Of a DNA stretch of 5,569 nt, positions 1 through 5,569 are shown in pieces; position 1 is the stretch's first letter, and every line of letters begins with the position of its first letter. The position numbers and the translations under genes were made by a program. This stretch comes from JBFKPQ01 sp041628225 (GTDB lineage: Bacteria > Actinomycetota > Acidimicrobiia > Spongiisociales > JAENVV01): NCBI GenBank assembly GCA_041628225.1, contig JBFKPQ010000158.1:1-5569 (forward strand). The letters are read 5' to 3'. The notes under the pieces are model-generated. The model had not been told where the DNA came from. It saw only the letters and a program-made list of their open reading frames with translations, and made no database searches.

Positions 1-41
1 CGGGCGAGGTGCGTTTTCACCCATCCGAAGCTAGCGGCGAA

Positions 42-569
42 TCAGCCGTCTACCCGGTAGAACGGTAGAACGATGACCTGGTAGATGTTGTCACCGACGT
101 CGCCGCCCGCCTCTATGACGGCCCGAGAATCGGTGCGAAGCGACAGCCGGAAGGCGAGGTTGTCGCGGCGCCAGGTCTCGACGATCAGCTCGTCCTGCTC
201 GACCCCGAGTGCGAGGGGAGTGGGAATCGGTTCCCAGCCCAGTCCTTCGAGAACCACGGCGTGCCAGTCGACGACGTCGTCGTAGTCGACGGACACGAGC
301 ACCCGGCGGCCGGTGAGCGGTGCGACGTCGCCGCCGAGCGCGAGCGTCGAGCCGACGCGCGTGAGGCGCTCGACGGTGGTGCCATCGGGGTAGACCAGAT
401 CGTCCTCGGGGAGTTCGCGCAGTTGCTCCAGCGACCAACCGTTGACCATGCCCGCGTCGACGGCGGCCGTCGTGCCCCCGGTGAGGACGCCGGTGAGGAC
501 GCCCAAGGCGATCACGACGACGACCGGCAGGGCGACGAGTGCGAACAGACCGAAAACCACTTGACGCAT
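42..569 (-). CDS. Hypothetical membrane-anchored or secreted protein, 175 aa
   Basis: I do not recognise this protein as a named family. Residues 4-30 form one long hydrophobic stretch after Met-Arg, so it should be a signal peptide or a single N-terminal membrane anchor, with the rest outside the membrane. No lipobox cysteine is present. Residues 31-85 look like a polar linker with a short helix (about 46-53). Residues 88-172 look like a compact alpha/beta domain: a strand (VLVSVDY), a helix ending in LEGLGW (108-112), then strands around ELIVETW, LAFRLSL and YQVIVLP. That strand/helix-GW/strand pattern is one I associate with small extracytoplasmic actinobacterial proteins, but this is an impression and not a family assignment. 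The ATG at 567-569 is supported by an AGGGAG ribosome-binding site 5 bases upstream, and the stop is TGA at 42-44. It is divergent from the EF-G-like gene and has no visible operon partner. The gene is probably real; its function is unknown. Confidence 0.8.
   Translation of the reverse strand: MRQVVFGLFALVALPVVVVIALGVLTGVLTGGTTAAVDAGMVNGWSLEQLRELPEDDLVYPDGTTVERLTRVGSTLALGGDVAPLTGRRVLVSVDYDDVVDWHAVVLEGLGWEPIPTPLALGVEQDELIVETWRRDNLAFRLSLRTDSRAVIEAGGDVGDNIYQVIVLPFYRVDG
480..503 (-). repeat. Perfect 12-bp tandem duplication in the membrane segment
   Basis: The unit GGTGAGGACGCC (plus strand) occurs twice with no gap, at 480-491 and 492-503. Read on the minus strand it encodes the four residues GVLT twice, residues 23-30 of the 175-aa protein, at the outer end of its hydrophobic segment. 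The unit length is a multiple of three, so gain or loss of a copy keeps the frame. It looks like a recent slippage duplication; nothing shows a function. Confidence 0.85.
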
Positions 570-729
570 ACCTGCTCCCTTTCCGCCCGACCAGGCTACC
601 CCTCGAGACCTATTCCAACAACGATGGAAAGGGCGTATGGCGGTGCGCAGGAGTGCCGAAATCCCCCAGCGTCTCGAACCGAACCAGCCGGTCCCTCGCT
701 AGGTTGGTGGCGAGCTCTGAGAGGATTCC
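570..729. promoter_or_regulatory. Divergent intergenic region, promoters poorly defined
   Basis: These 160 bases separate the starts of two divergently transcribed genes, so start signals for both should lie here. For the minus-strand gene the best candidate is TTGTTG (complement of 616-621), a 17-base spacer, and TAGCCT (complement of 593-598). This would give a leader of roughly 15-20 bases, but each hexamer matches the sigma-70 consensus at only 3 of 6 positions. For the plus-strand gene I see no convincing pair; TAGGTT at 700-705 has the TAnnnT form but no good -35 element. The short palindromes CTCGAG (602-607) and GAGCTC (712-717) are too short to call operators. No riboswitch-like structure is apparent. 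Confidence 0.3.
719..724 (+). promoter_or_regulatory. Ribosome-binding site of the EF-G-like gene
   Basis: GAGAGG lies 5 bases before the ATG at 730. It supports that start, which also places the P-loop at residue 16 as in EF-G proteins generally. Confidence 0.65.
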
Positions 730-2793
730 ATGCAGACCTATCCGGTGGAGAAGATTCGCAATGTGGCTCTCGTAGGCCACGCGGGCGCCGGTAAGACGAC
801 GCTCGCCGAGGCCCTCCTCTATCGGGCCGGAGCCGTCGACCGATTGGGCCGCGTCGAAGAAGGCAACACGGTCTGTGACTTCGATGACGAAGAGAAGAGC
901 AGGGGCCTCTCGCTCTCGCTGGCGCTCGCTCCGTTCGAATGGCGCGGACACAAGATCAACCTCATCGACACCCCCGGCTACGCCGACTTCTTGGGCGATA
1001 CGTTCGCCGCCCTCCAGGTCGCCGACCTCGCCGTGTTCGTCGTCTCGGCCGTGGACGGCGTCGAGGTCGGCACGAAAGCGATCTGGCGAGTCGCCGAGGC
1101 CAACGGTATTCCGCGCATGATCTTCGTGAACAAACTCGACAAGGAGCGCGCCGATTTCCAGCGGACACTCGACGAGCTGCGAGACGTCTTCGGGGCCGGG
1201 GTGGCGCCGCTCGAACTTCCCATCGGCAAGGAAGCCGGTTTCCACGGAATCGCCGACCTCCTCACCGACACCGCCTATCTCTATGACTCCGGACACGGCG
1301 AGAAGGCTCCCATCCCCGAGGAGATGGAAGAACTCGAGCATCAGGTCCACGACAACCTGGTCGAAGGCATCGTCGTGGCGGACGATGAGCTACTGGTTCG
1401 CTACCTCGATGGCGACGTACCCTCGTTCGAGGAGCTGGAGAAGACCCTGGCCGTTGGCGTCGACAATTCGACGGTCTTTCCGGTGGTGTGCGGGTCGGCA
1501 ACAGTACCGATCGCCGTGGACCGGCTGGCCGACTTCATCGTGGAGATCGGACCGTCCCCGGCGGATCGCAAGCCGGCGGTCGTGTCGGCGGGCGATCAAT
1601 TGGTGGAGGTGGCCCCCGACGTCGCCGGCGATCCTCTGGCGTACGTCTTCAAGACGGTCAGCGACCCCTACGTTGGGCAGTTGTCGTTCTTCAAGGTCAT
1701 GAGTGGCACGATCCGCATGGACGAGAACCTCGTCAACACGAGGTCGTCGTCGGGCGAACGACTCCACAACCTCATGACGGTGCGCGGTCGCGAACAAGAG
1801 GCAGCCAGTGCCTTTCCGGCCGGAGATATCGGGGTGGTGGCCAAACTCTCCGACACGGTGACCGGGGACACCCTGGCACCGAAAGGAAAGCCGGTGACGG
1901 TTGACGTCGTTCCGGTGCCGGAACCCGTGTTGTCGTTCGCCATCACCGCCGCGACCCAGGCCGATGAGGACAAGCTCCCGAGTGCACTCCGGCGCCTGCA
2001 GGACGAAGACCCGGCCCTCATCATGGAGCACAACTCGGAGACGGGTCAGACGCTGCTGCGCGGCACCGGAGAGACCCACTTGGCGGTCGCCATCGAGCGT
2101 CTCAAGCGCAAGTTCGGCGTCGCGGTCGAGACGCACGAGGTGCGAGTGCCGTACCGATGGACCATCACGGCGACGACGCAGGCGGAAGGCAAATACAAGA
2201 AGCAATCGGGAGGCCACGGGCAGTTCGGGATCGCCTACGTGCGGTTCGAGCCCAGGGAGCGGGGGAGCGGCTACGAGTTCGTCGACGAGATCGTCGGCGG
2301 ATCGATTCCTCGGCAGTTCATCCCCGCGGTCGAGAAGGGCATCGCAGAAGAGCTGCAGTCCGGATATGACTACGGCTACCCGATCGTCGACCTCGTGGCA
2401 GCGTGCTACGACGGCAAATACCACTCGGTGGACTCGTCGGAGATGAGCTTCAAGATGGCCGGCAAGCTCGCCGTCCGCGAGGCGATGCCGAACGCCAAAC
2501 CCGTCTTGCTCGAACCGATTTCTCGGGTCGAGGTCACGGTGCCCGTCGAATACCAGGGCGACGTCATGAAGGACATCACCGGTCGGCGCGGCCGCGTGCA
2601 GGCCACGGAGGCGGCTCCGTTCGGGGACCAGCGGGTGGTGGCAGAGGTTCCGACCTCGGAGATCATGCGATACGCGATCGACCTCAAGTCGATCACGGGC
2701 GGTGCCGGTCGGTTCACGGCGGAACACAGCCACTACGACTACCTGCCACAGAACCTGCTGGATCGGGTGGCGCGCGCCGCCGAGGAAGACTGA
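730..2793 (+). CDS. EF-G-like translational GTPase (EF-G2-type paralogue)
   Basis: This is a 687-aa protein with the complete five-domain EF-G architecture (canonical EF-G is about 700 aa). GTPase motifs seen: P-loop GHAGAGKT (16-23), switch I RGLS (58-61), DTPG (80-83), NKLD (134-137) and CGSA (254-257). Domain II spans about 297-390, domain III 397-470, domain IV 471-590 (KQSGGHGQFG at 491-500, HSVDSSE at 565-571) and domain V 591-680. Tyr84 stands where canonical EF-G has the catalytic histidine (DTPGH), and Ser61 replaces the usual switch I threonine; the G1-G3 spacing is about 7 residues shorter than in E. coli EF-G. These traits fit the EF-G-like/EF-G2 group. As I recall, the mycobacterial EF-G2 binds GTP but lacks ribosome-dependent GTPase activity. 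There is no str operon (rpsL, rpsG, tuf) nearby, which supports a paralogue. It should act on the ribosome in the cytoplasm; its exact role is unknown. The gene ends 3 bases from the convergent tdh gene. Confidence 0.93.
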   Translation: MQTYPVEKIRNVALVGHAGAGKTTLAEALLYRAGAVDRLGRVEEGNTVCDFDDEEKSRGLSLSLALAPFEWRGHKINLIDTPGYADFLGDTFAALQVADLAVFVVSAVDGVEVGTKAIWRVAEANGIPRMIFVNKLDKERADFQRTLDELRDVFGAGVAPLELPIGKEAGFHGIADLLTDTAYLYDSGHGEKAPIPEEMEELEHQVHDNLVEGIVVADDELLVRYLDGDVPSFEELEKTLAVGVDNSTVFPVVCGSATVPIAVDRLADFIVEIGPSPADRKPAVVSAGDQLVEVAPDVAGDPLAYVFKTVSDPYVGQLSFFKVMSGTIRMDENLVNTRSSSGERLHNLMTVRGREQEAASAFPAGDIGVVAKLSDTVTGDTLAPKGKPVTVDVVPVPEPVLSFAITAATQADEDKLPSALRRLQDEDPALIMEHNSETGQTLLRGTGETHLAVAIERLKRKFGVAVETHEVRVPYRWTITATTQAEGKYKKQSGGHGQFGIAYVRFEPRERGSGYEFVDEIVGGSIPRQFIPAVEKGIAEELQSGYDYGYPIVDLVAACYDGKYHSVDSSEMSFKMAGKLAVREAMPNAKPVLLEPISRVEVTVPVEYQGDVMKDITGRRGRVQATEAAPFGDQRVVAEVPTSEIMRYAIDLKSITGGAGRFTAEHSHYDYLPQNLLDRVARAAEED

Positions 2794-2796
2794 GTT

Positions 2797-3819
2797 CTAC
2801 CAGTCGAGAATGACCTTGAGGGCGGTGCCGCTCTCGAGCGCGTCGAATGCCGTGTCGAACTCCGCGGCGGGGTAGTGACCGGAGATGATCGGGCGAAGGT
2901 CGAGTCCGGTCTGGAGCATCGTCGTCATCTTGTACCACGTCTCGAACATCCGTCGACCGTAGATGCCCTTGATGGTGAGGCCCTTGAAGATGATGTCGTT
3001 CCAGTCGATGGGAGCGTCGGAAGGGGGTATCCCCAGCAGAGCCACGTTGGAGCCGTGATTCATGGCGTGGAGCATGTCCGTCAGCGCAGCGGGCGAGCCA
3101 GACATCTCCATACCCACATCGAAGCCCTCACTCATACCGAGGTCCGTCATGACTCCGGCCAGCGATGTCTCCCGTGGGTCGATGGCGCGGCTCGCACCCA
3201 TCGTCAACGCCACCGTCAGCCGATGCTCGTTGAGGTCGGTGACGACGATGTGGCGGGCGCCGACGTGGCGAGCGATGGCGCACGCCATGAGCCCGATCGG
3301 TCCGGCGCCTGTGATCAGCACGTCTTCGCCGACCAGTTCATAGGTGAGAGCCGTGTGGGTGGCATTCCCGAAGGGATCGAGGATCGTGGCGATGTCGTCG
3401 GGTACATCGTCCGGGATCGGGAACACGTTGACAGCCGGGAGGGCGAGATAGTCCGCGAAGGCGCCTGGTCGGTCCACGCCAACGCCGAGGGTGTTTCGAC
3501 AGAAGTGCCGACGACCTGCTCGGCAATTTCGGCAATGGCCACAGGTCACGTGGCCCTCGCCAGAGACGCGCTGCCCGACCGACAGGCCGTCGACTTCGGC
3601 ACCCAGCCTGACGATCTCGCCGACGTATTCGTGGCCGACGGCCATGCCGACCGGGATGGTCGCCCGGGCCCACTCGTCCCAGGCACGAATATGGAGGTCG
3701 GTGCCACAAACCGCCGTATGGCTGATCTTGATGAGGGCGTCGTTGGGTCCGACCCTGGGAACATCGATCTCTTCCATCCACAGTCCGGGCTCGTTCTTCG
3801 CCTTGACGATGGCTCTCAC
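2797..3819 (-). CDS. tdh: L-threonine 3-dehydrogenase
   Basis: This zinc-dependent medium-chain dehydrogenase oxidises L-threonine with NAD+ to 2-amino-3-ketobutyrate, which the adjacent Kbl cleaves. It has 340 aa, against 341 in E. coli, and is colinear with it. Seen: catalytic zinc residues Cys38 and His63-Glu64 (GHEYVGE); His90 in SGEGH; four structural zinc cysteines at 93, 96, 99 and 107, the same positions as in E. coli; a Rossmann glycine motif GAGPIG (171-176); Asp195 at the end of the second Rossmann strand, as expected for NAD+ preference; and the family block GIYGR followed by MFETWYKM (285-298). The start is GTG at 3817-3819, overlapping the kbl stop by 4 bases (GTGA), so it is very likely translationally coupled to kbl. 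The stop is TAG. All catalytic residues are intact; the enzyme is cytoplasmic and, by family knowledge, tetrameric. Confidence 0.97.
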   Translation of the reverse strand: MRAIVKAKNEPGLWMEEIDVPRVGPNDALIKISHTAVCGTDLHIRAWDEWARATIPVGMAVGHEYVGEIVRLGAEVDGLSVGQRVSGEGHVTCGHCRNCRAGRRHFCRNTLGVGVDRPGAFADYLALPAVNVFPIPDDVPDDIATILDPFGNATHTALTYELVGEDVLITGAGPIGLMACAIARHVGARHIVVTDLNEHRLTVALTMGASRAIDPRETSLAGVMTDLGMSEGFDVGMEMSGSPAALTDMLHAMNHGSNVALLGIPPSDAPIDWNDIIFKGLTIKGIYGRRMFETWYKMTTMLQTGLDLRPIISGHYPAAEFDTAFDALESGTALKVILDW

Positions 3820-5006
3820 GAGATCACCCCCAAGCGGCGGCCCACGGTCTCGAAAGCGGATACTGCCCGTTCGAGGTGTTCGTCGGTGTGCGCAGCCGAC
3901 ATTTGCGTTCTGATGCGCGCTTGGCCGTCGGGGACGACGGGGTAGGAGAAGCCGATCACGTAGAGGCCTTCGATCAACAGTTCGTCGGCCATTCGGCCGG
4001 CGAGCGTCGCATCGCCGAGCATGACCGGGATGATCGGGTGGTTCGCGCCGGTGAGCTCGAATCCGAGGCGGTCCATCTCCTGGCGGAATCGCCGGCTGTT
4101 CGAGGCCAGCCGTTGGCGGAGCTCGTCGCTTTCCGCCAAGAGATCGAGTGCGGCGAGGGACGTCGCAGCGATGACCGGGGCGAGGCTATTCGAGAAGAGG
4201 TACGGTCGCGACCGTTGGCGTAGCCAGCCGACGATCTCGGCGGGTCCGCTGGTGTAGCCACCGGACGCCCCGCCCAGCGCCTTTCCCAGTGTGCCGGTCA
4301 CGATGTCGACCCGGTCGCGCACGTCGTGGAACTCGGGTGTGCCCGCACCGGTGTCCCCGATGAAACCGACGGCATGAGAGTCGTCCACCATCACGAGCGC
4401 ATCGTGAGCCGCGGCCAGATCGCAGATGCCGGGAAGGTCGGCGATGACTCCGTCCATCGAGAAGACACCGTCGGTGGCGATGAGTCGGTAGCGGGCGTCG
4501 GCTGCCTCCACGAGCGCCCGTTCGAGCTCGCTCGTGTCATTGTTGGCATAGCGAAACCGCTGGGCTTTCGAGAGTCGGACACCGTCGATGATCGAGGCGT
4601 GGTTCAGGGCGTCGGAGACGATGGCGTCCTCGGCGTCGAGGATCGTCTCGAACAAGCCGGTGTTGGCGTCGAAGCACGACGAGTACAAGATCGTGTCTTC
4701 GGTGCCGAGGAACTCGGAGAGACGCTCCTCGAGCCGGCGGTGCGGAGTCTGGGTGCCGCAGATGAATCGAACGGACGCCATGCCGTACCCGTGGTCGTCG
4801 AGGGCGGCGTGGGCGGCTTCGATGATGCGAGGGTGGTTGGCGAGCCCCAAATAGTTGTTGGCGCAGAGGTTTATGACCTGCCGACCGTCGGTCAGGGATA
4901 TGACGGCGTCCTGGGGGGACGCCAGCGTTCGCTCCGCTTTGAAGAGCCCGGCCGAGCGCAGGTCGGCGAGCCGATCCTGCAGATCATGGCGGTAGCGATC
5001 GGTCAC
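3816..5006 (-). CDS. kbl: 2-amino-3-ketobutyrate CoA ligase (glycine C-acetyltransferase)
   Basis: This PLP-dependent alpha-oxoamine synthase cleaves 2-amino-3-ketobutyrate with CoA to glycine and acetyl-CoA, the second step of threonine degradation after Tdh. It has 396 aa, against 398 in E. coli, and is colinear along its whole length. Seen: CANNYLGLANHP (48-59); GMASVRFICGTQ (75-86); His136 in DALNHASIID, which stacks on the PLP ring; Asp208 and His211 in VDDSHAVGF; the Schiff-base Lys242 in GTLGKALGGASGG; and the C-terminal block GQARIRTQMSAAHT (361-374). The specific blocks separate it from the related BioF, HemA and serine palmitoyltransferase enzymes, as does the tdh neighbour. The start is GTG at 5004-5006, overlapping the upstream methyltransferase stop by 4 bases (GTGA). 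The gene order kbl then tdh is the same as in E. coli. Confidence 0.97.
   Translation of the reverse strand: MTDRYRHDLQDRLADLRSAGLFKAERTLASPQDAVISLTDGRQVINLCANNYLGLANHPRIIEAAHAALDDHGYGMASVRFICGTQTPHRRLEERLSEFLGTEDTILYSSCFDANTGLFETILDAEDAIVSDALNHASIIDGVRLSKAQRFRYANNDTSELERALVEAADARYRLIATDGVFSMDGVIADLPGICDLAAAHDALVMVDDSHAVGFIGDTGAGTPEFHDVRDRVDIVTGTLGKALGGASGGYTSGPAEIVGWLRQRSRPYLFSNSLAPVIAATSLAALDLLAESDELRQRLASNSRRFRQEMDRLGFELTGANHPIIPVMLGDATLAGRMADELLIEGLYVIGFSYPVVPDGQARIRTQMSAAHTDEHLERAVSAFETVGRRLGVIS
3822..3831 (-). promoter_or_regulatory. Extended Shine-Dalgarno for the GTG start of tdh
   Basis: On the minus strand this reads GGGGGTGATC. It matches 9 of 10 bases of GGAGGTGATC, the complement of the usual bacterial 16S rRNA 3' end. 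It lies inside the last codons of kbl, with the GGGGG core 7 bases before the GTG. It decides the tdh start and suggests tdh can also recruit ribosomes itself rather than rely only on termination-reinitiation at the overlap. Confidence 0.6.
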
Positions 5007-5569
5007 GTTGGCCCTTCCCTCGTGGCGATGATGAACAGTCGCCGATACGGGAAGACGGTCGTGCCGTCATCACGAGTCGGGTAGGCGGTGCGCATCAGCT
5101 CAGCGTAGGCATCCAGAAAAGAGCCGGCGTCGGAGCCGAGAGCGGCGAGCCACGGCCGGAGGTAGGCCCCCCGCATCCACTCGACGATCGGATCCTTTCC
5201 GTCGAGTACCTGCAGATAGATGGTTTCCCATACATCGACCGTTGCCGACAGAGGCGTGAGCCAGTCCAGGTAGGTGGCCGGCTCGGCTGCACCGGCCAGG
5301 CCGACCAGTGAGCCGAGCCGCTCGGAGAAAGGGTCCCGAAGGGCCAGATCGTTCGCCAGGGTGTGGGACGGTTCGGCGAAATTGCGGGGAACCTGGATGG
5401 CCAGAGCTCCACCCGGTTGCAGCCAGTCCATGAGGCGCGGCACGAGTCTGTCGTGGCCCGACACCCAATGGAGGACCGCATTGGCGAAGACGACGTCCAC
5501 GGCCGCTGGAGGGCTCCAGTCGGTGAGGTCGGCCTCGACGAACGTGGCCGAAGGGGTCTCCTCGGCGGC
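5003..5569 (-). CDS. tam: Trans-aconitate 2-methyltransferase-like protein, N-terminus outside window
   Basis: This is a class I SAM-dependent methyltransferase of the Tam type, which in E. coli methylates trans-aconitate, an inhibitory by-product of the TCA cycle. Only the C-terminal 188 residues are visible; the reading frame stays open to the right edge. A GTG at 5498-5500 could be mistaken for the start, but the 23 codons above it encode SATFVEADLTDWSPP, which matches the Tam block FVEAD..NWQP just before the FANA motif. About 65 N-terminal residues, including the SAM-binding glycine motif, should lie beyond the window. Other Tam-like blocks: VFANAVLHWV, LQPGGALAIQVP, VDVWETIYLQVL, YLRPWLAAL and a C-terminal PYRRLFIIATR. 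It is the first visible gene of a unit with kbl and tdh, joined by a GTGA overlap. Membership of the Tam family is clear; the true substrate is not proven by sequence. Confidence 0.85.
   Translation of the reverse strand, partial: AAEETPSATFVEADLTDWSPPAAVDVVFANAVLHWVSGHDRLVPRLMDWLQPGGALAIQVPRNFAEPSHTLANDLALRDPFSERLGSLVGLAGAAEPATYLDWLTPLSATVDVWETIYLQVLDGKDPIVEWMRGAYLRPWLAALGSDAGSFLDAYAELMRTAYPTRDDGTTVFPYRRLFIIATREGPT
5012..5021 (-). promoter_or_regulatory. Ribosome-binding site for the GTG start of kbl
   Basis: The minus strand reads GAGGGAAGGG, 5 bases before the kbl GTG and within the last codons of the methyltransferase gene. The purine-rich core supports the GTG at 5004-5006 as the true start, in agreement with the N-terminus aligning to that of known Kbl proteins. 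Confidence 0.55.

Noticed and set aside
1..41. Possible end of another gene or a terminator at the left edge
   Set aside because: Only 41 bases are visible. The best minus-strand hairpin, GGGTG/CACCT, is five pairs including one G-U and lacks a U-run. Plus-strand frames 1 and 3 stay open for about 20 codons but show nothing recognisable.
695..714. Possible 5-bp hairpin (CTCGC/GCGAG) just before the EF-G-like ribosome-binding site
   Set aside because: A 5-base stem with a 10-base loop is easily found by chance in GC-rich DNA; there is no alternative structure or conserved element to support a leader regulator.
261..794. A 177-codon plus-strand frame running from inside the unknown gene into the EF-G-like gene
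   Set aside because: It overlaps the start of a certain gene in another frame, is dominated by Asp, Glu, Gly and Arg, and crosses a region where the start signals point outward.
610..1350. A 246-codon minus-strand frame over the intergenic region and the start of the EF-G-like gene
   Set aside because: Most of it lies opposite the conserved GTPase domain and its translation resembles no protein family; it is treated as a shadow frame.
1390..2733. A 447-codon open frame antisense to the EF-G-like gene
   Set aside because: Long antisense frames are expected opposite a GC-rich gene with strong third-position bias. The translation is low in complexity, rich in Arg, His, Asp and Val, shows no motif, and the sense strand is an unambiguous EF-G.
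2875..3945. A 356-codon plus-strand frame opposite tdh
   Set aside because: It is a codon-bias shadow of tdh: it has no recognisable domain, and it spans the tdh/kbl junction while both sense genes are intact.
4326..5084. A 252-codon plus-strand frame opposite kbl
   Set aside because: It is antisense to a complete kbl with all catalytic residues, its composition is typical of GC-rich shadows, and it has no motif.

Overview
The window is GC-rich DNA with strong G/C bias at third codon positions. The genes are tightly packed, with GTG starts and 4-base start/stop overlaps. This suggests a high-GC bacterium, most likely an actinomycete-type lineage. The duplicated EF-G-like GTPase and the small membrane-anchored protein fit that, but no marker here fixes the taxon, so this remains an inference.

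Layout, left to right. (1) Positions 42-569, minus strand: an unrecognised 175-residue protein with one N-terminal membrane segment or signal sequence. (2) Positions 570-729: a 160-base divergent intergenic region that must carry the start signals for both flanking genes. (3) Positions 730-2793, plus strand: a full-length EF-G-like translational GTPase (687 aa). It is not in a ribosomal-protein (str) operon, and Tyr replaces the catalytic switch II histidine, so it looks like an EF-G2-type paralogue rather than the housekeeping translocase. (4) Positions 2797-5569, minus strand: a tight unit transcribed right to left. It holds the 3' part of a trans-aconitate methyltransferase-like gene, then kbl (2-amino-3-ketobutyrate CoA ligase), then tdh (L-threonine 3-dehydrogenase).

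Tdh and Kbl form the classical threonine-to-glycine route. Threonine is oxidised to 2-amino-3-ketobutyrate with NAD+, then cleaved with CoA to glycine and acetyl-CoA. All visible catalytic and zinc-binding residues are intact in both enzymes. Both junctions of this unit are 4-base GTGA overlaps, which points to one transcript and translational coupling. The Tam-like methyltransferase at the head of the unit is its least expected member. The gene runs off the right edge, so its N-terminus and the operon promoter are not in view.

I see no RNA genes, mobile elements, CRISPR arrays or clear intrinsic terminators. The window is largely ordinary metabolic and translation-related chromosome. The points worth a second look are the histidine-lacking EF-G-like protein, the methyltransferase-kbl-tdh coupling, and a perfect 12-base tandem repeat inside the membrane segment of the small unknown protein.
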